Part shown: in pieces, positions 63,736-64,000 of the stretch
Position numbering within the stretch: position 1 is the first letter of the stretch
Layout of the letters: each line of letters starts with the position of its first letter
NCBI RefSeq assembly: GCF_019722725.1
Contig: NZ_CP077941.1
Span: 806,001 to 870,000, forward strand
Origin: Vreelandella profundi
Lineage (GTDB): Bacteria > Pseudomonadota > Gammaproteobacteria > Pseudomonadales > Halomonadaceae
DNA: 64,000 nucleotides
Direction: 5' to 3'
Notes under the pieces: model-generated
The model's database searches: none
The model's input: the letters and a program-made list of their open reading frames with translations, nothing else
What the model was told of the DNA's origin: nothing
Made by a program: the position numbers and the translations under genes

Positions 63736-64000
63736 ATGAGCTCTTCTAGCCAACCGTCTGATCACGGCACTGTAAAGTCATATGTAACGGGGCTCGTGCT
63801 GTCATTAGTGCTGACTATTATTCCTTTTGGCGCCATTATGTTTGGCTCGTTCAGCATGCCAATTAACGTCGGCATTATCGCTGTAACGGCCATTCTGCAA
63901 GTATTGGTTCAGCTTGTTATGTTCATGCATTTGAACTTCAAGTCTGATGACGGCTGGAGCATGCTTTCCTTCGTCTTCACAATATCGATACTTGTCCTAG
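63736..64000 (+). CDS. cyoD: Cytochrome bo3 ubiquinol oxidase subunit IV, partial
   Basis: The first 88 codons are present and the 3' end is cut by the window. MSSSSQPSDHG, then VKSYVTGLVLSLVLTIIPFGAIM (TM1), NVGIIAVTAILQVLVQLVMFMHLNF (TM2) and the start of TM3 match CyoD. One base separates it from the cyoC stop. Confidence 0.94.
   Translation, partial: MSSSSQPSDHGTVKSYVTGLVLSLVLTIIPFGAIMFGSFSMPINVGIIAVTAILQVLVQLVMFMHLNFKSDDGWSMLSFVFTISILVL

Noticed and set aside
1..64000. CRISPR arrays, tRNA/rRNA genes, prophage or IS elements
   Set aside because: None recognised: no regularly spaced repeat array, no cloverleaf-type sequence, no transposase or integrase product.

Overview
The window looks like a chromosome segment of a Halomonas-type gammaproteobacterium (Halomonadaceae). 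This is inferred from moderate-to-high GC content, strong Shine-Dalgarno sites, and gene content: assimilatory nitrate reduction with a PP2C-kinase fusion, cyo ubiquinol oxidase, CsbD and PRC-barrel stress proteins, and a tripartite tricarboxylate transporter. No phage, IS element, CRISPR array, tRNA or rRNA gene was seen. Nearly all the sequence is protein coding on both strands.

Layout. 1-11 kb is a divergent nitrate assimilation locus. The minus strand carries an FAD oxidoreductase, nirB and the first codons of nirD. The plus strand carries nasA, a siroheme methyltransferase (cobA), a FocA/NirC-type channel and a PP2C phosphatase/Ser-Thr kinase fusion. 11-22 kb holds an MFS exporter, an aldo-keto reductase, a short arfA ribosome-rescue gene, an ABC exporter, a tctCBA-gamma-glutamyltransferase operon, and a paired chromate-type transporter next to a divergent GntR regulator. 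22-30 kb holds a DUF1415 protein, a diguanylate cyclase, several oxidoreductases, nasR (NIT-ANTAR antiterminator) and narK. 30-36 kb is cell-envelope related: a patatin-like lipase, two L,D-transpeptidases and an M23 endopeptidase. 36-46 kb holds LysR, a glutathionyl-hydroquinone reductase, PRC-barrel and CsbD proteins, a DEAD-box helicase with a structured leader, endonuclease V, tpx, and an amidoligase/glutamine-amidotransferase pair. 46-52 kb holds a large MscS channel, an unrecognised membrane protein, a CBS-BON protein and a class V aminotransferase. 52-60 kb is a complete deoxynucleoside catabolism cluster (tsx-nupC-deoCABD-cdd) with divergent deoR. 60-64 kb is cyoABCD, with cyoD cut by the window end.

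The most coherent biology is nitrate control. The 781-bp gap between the nir and nasA operons contains an NtrC-like site and sigma-54-like promoters. On each strand it also contains a leader with an ANTAR-type hairpin whose hexaloop is AACGAC, overlapping the 5' arm of an intrinsic terminator. The cognate antiterminator gene, nasR, lies about 23 kb away beside narK. This reproduces the Klebsiella nasF logic (nitrogen limitation plus nitrate/nitrite antitermination) on two divergent operons and perhaps a third (narK).

A second notable item is arfA. Its stop codon sits inside a long hairpin made from the last codons and the downstream sequence, which fits the known RNase III/non-stop-mRNA control of this rescue factor. 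Other items worth attention are the possible attenuator in front of the PP2C-kinase gene, the structured leader of the DEAD-box helicase, the amidoligase pair, the tct-ggt operon, and a protein ending in tandem five-residue MK repeats.
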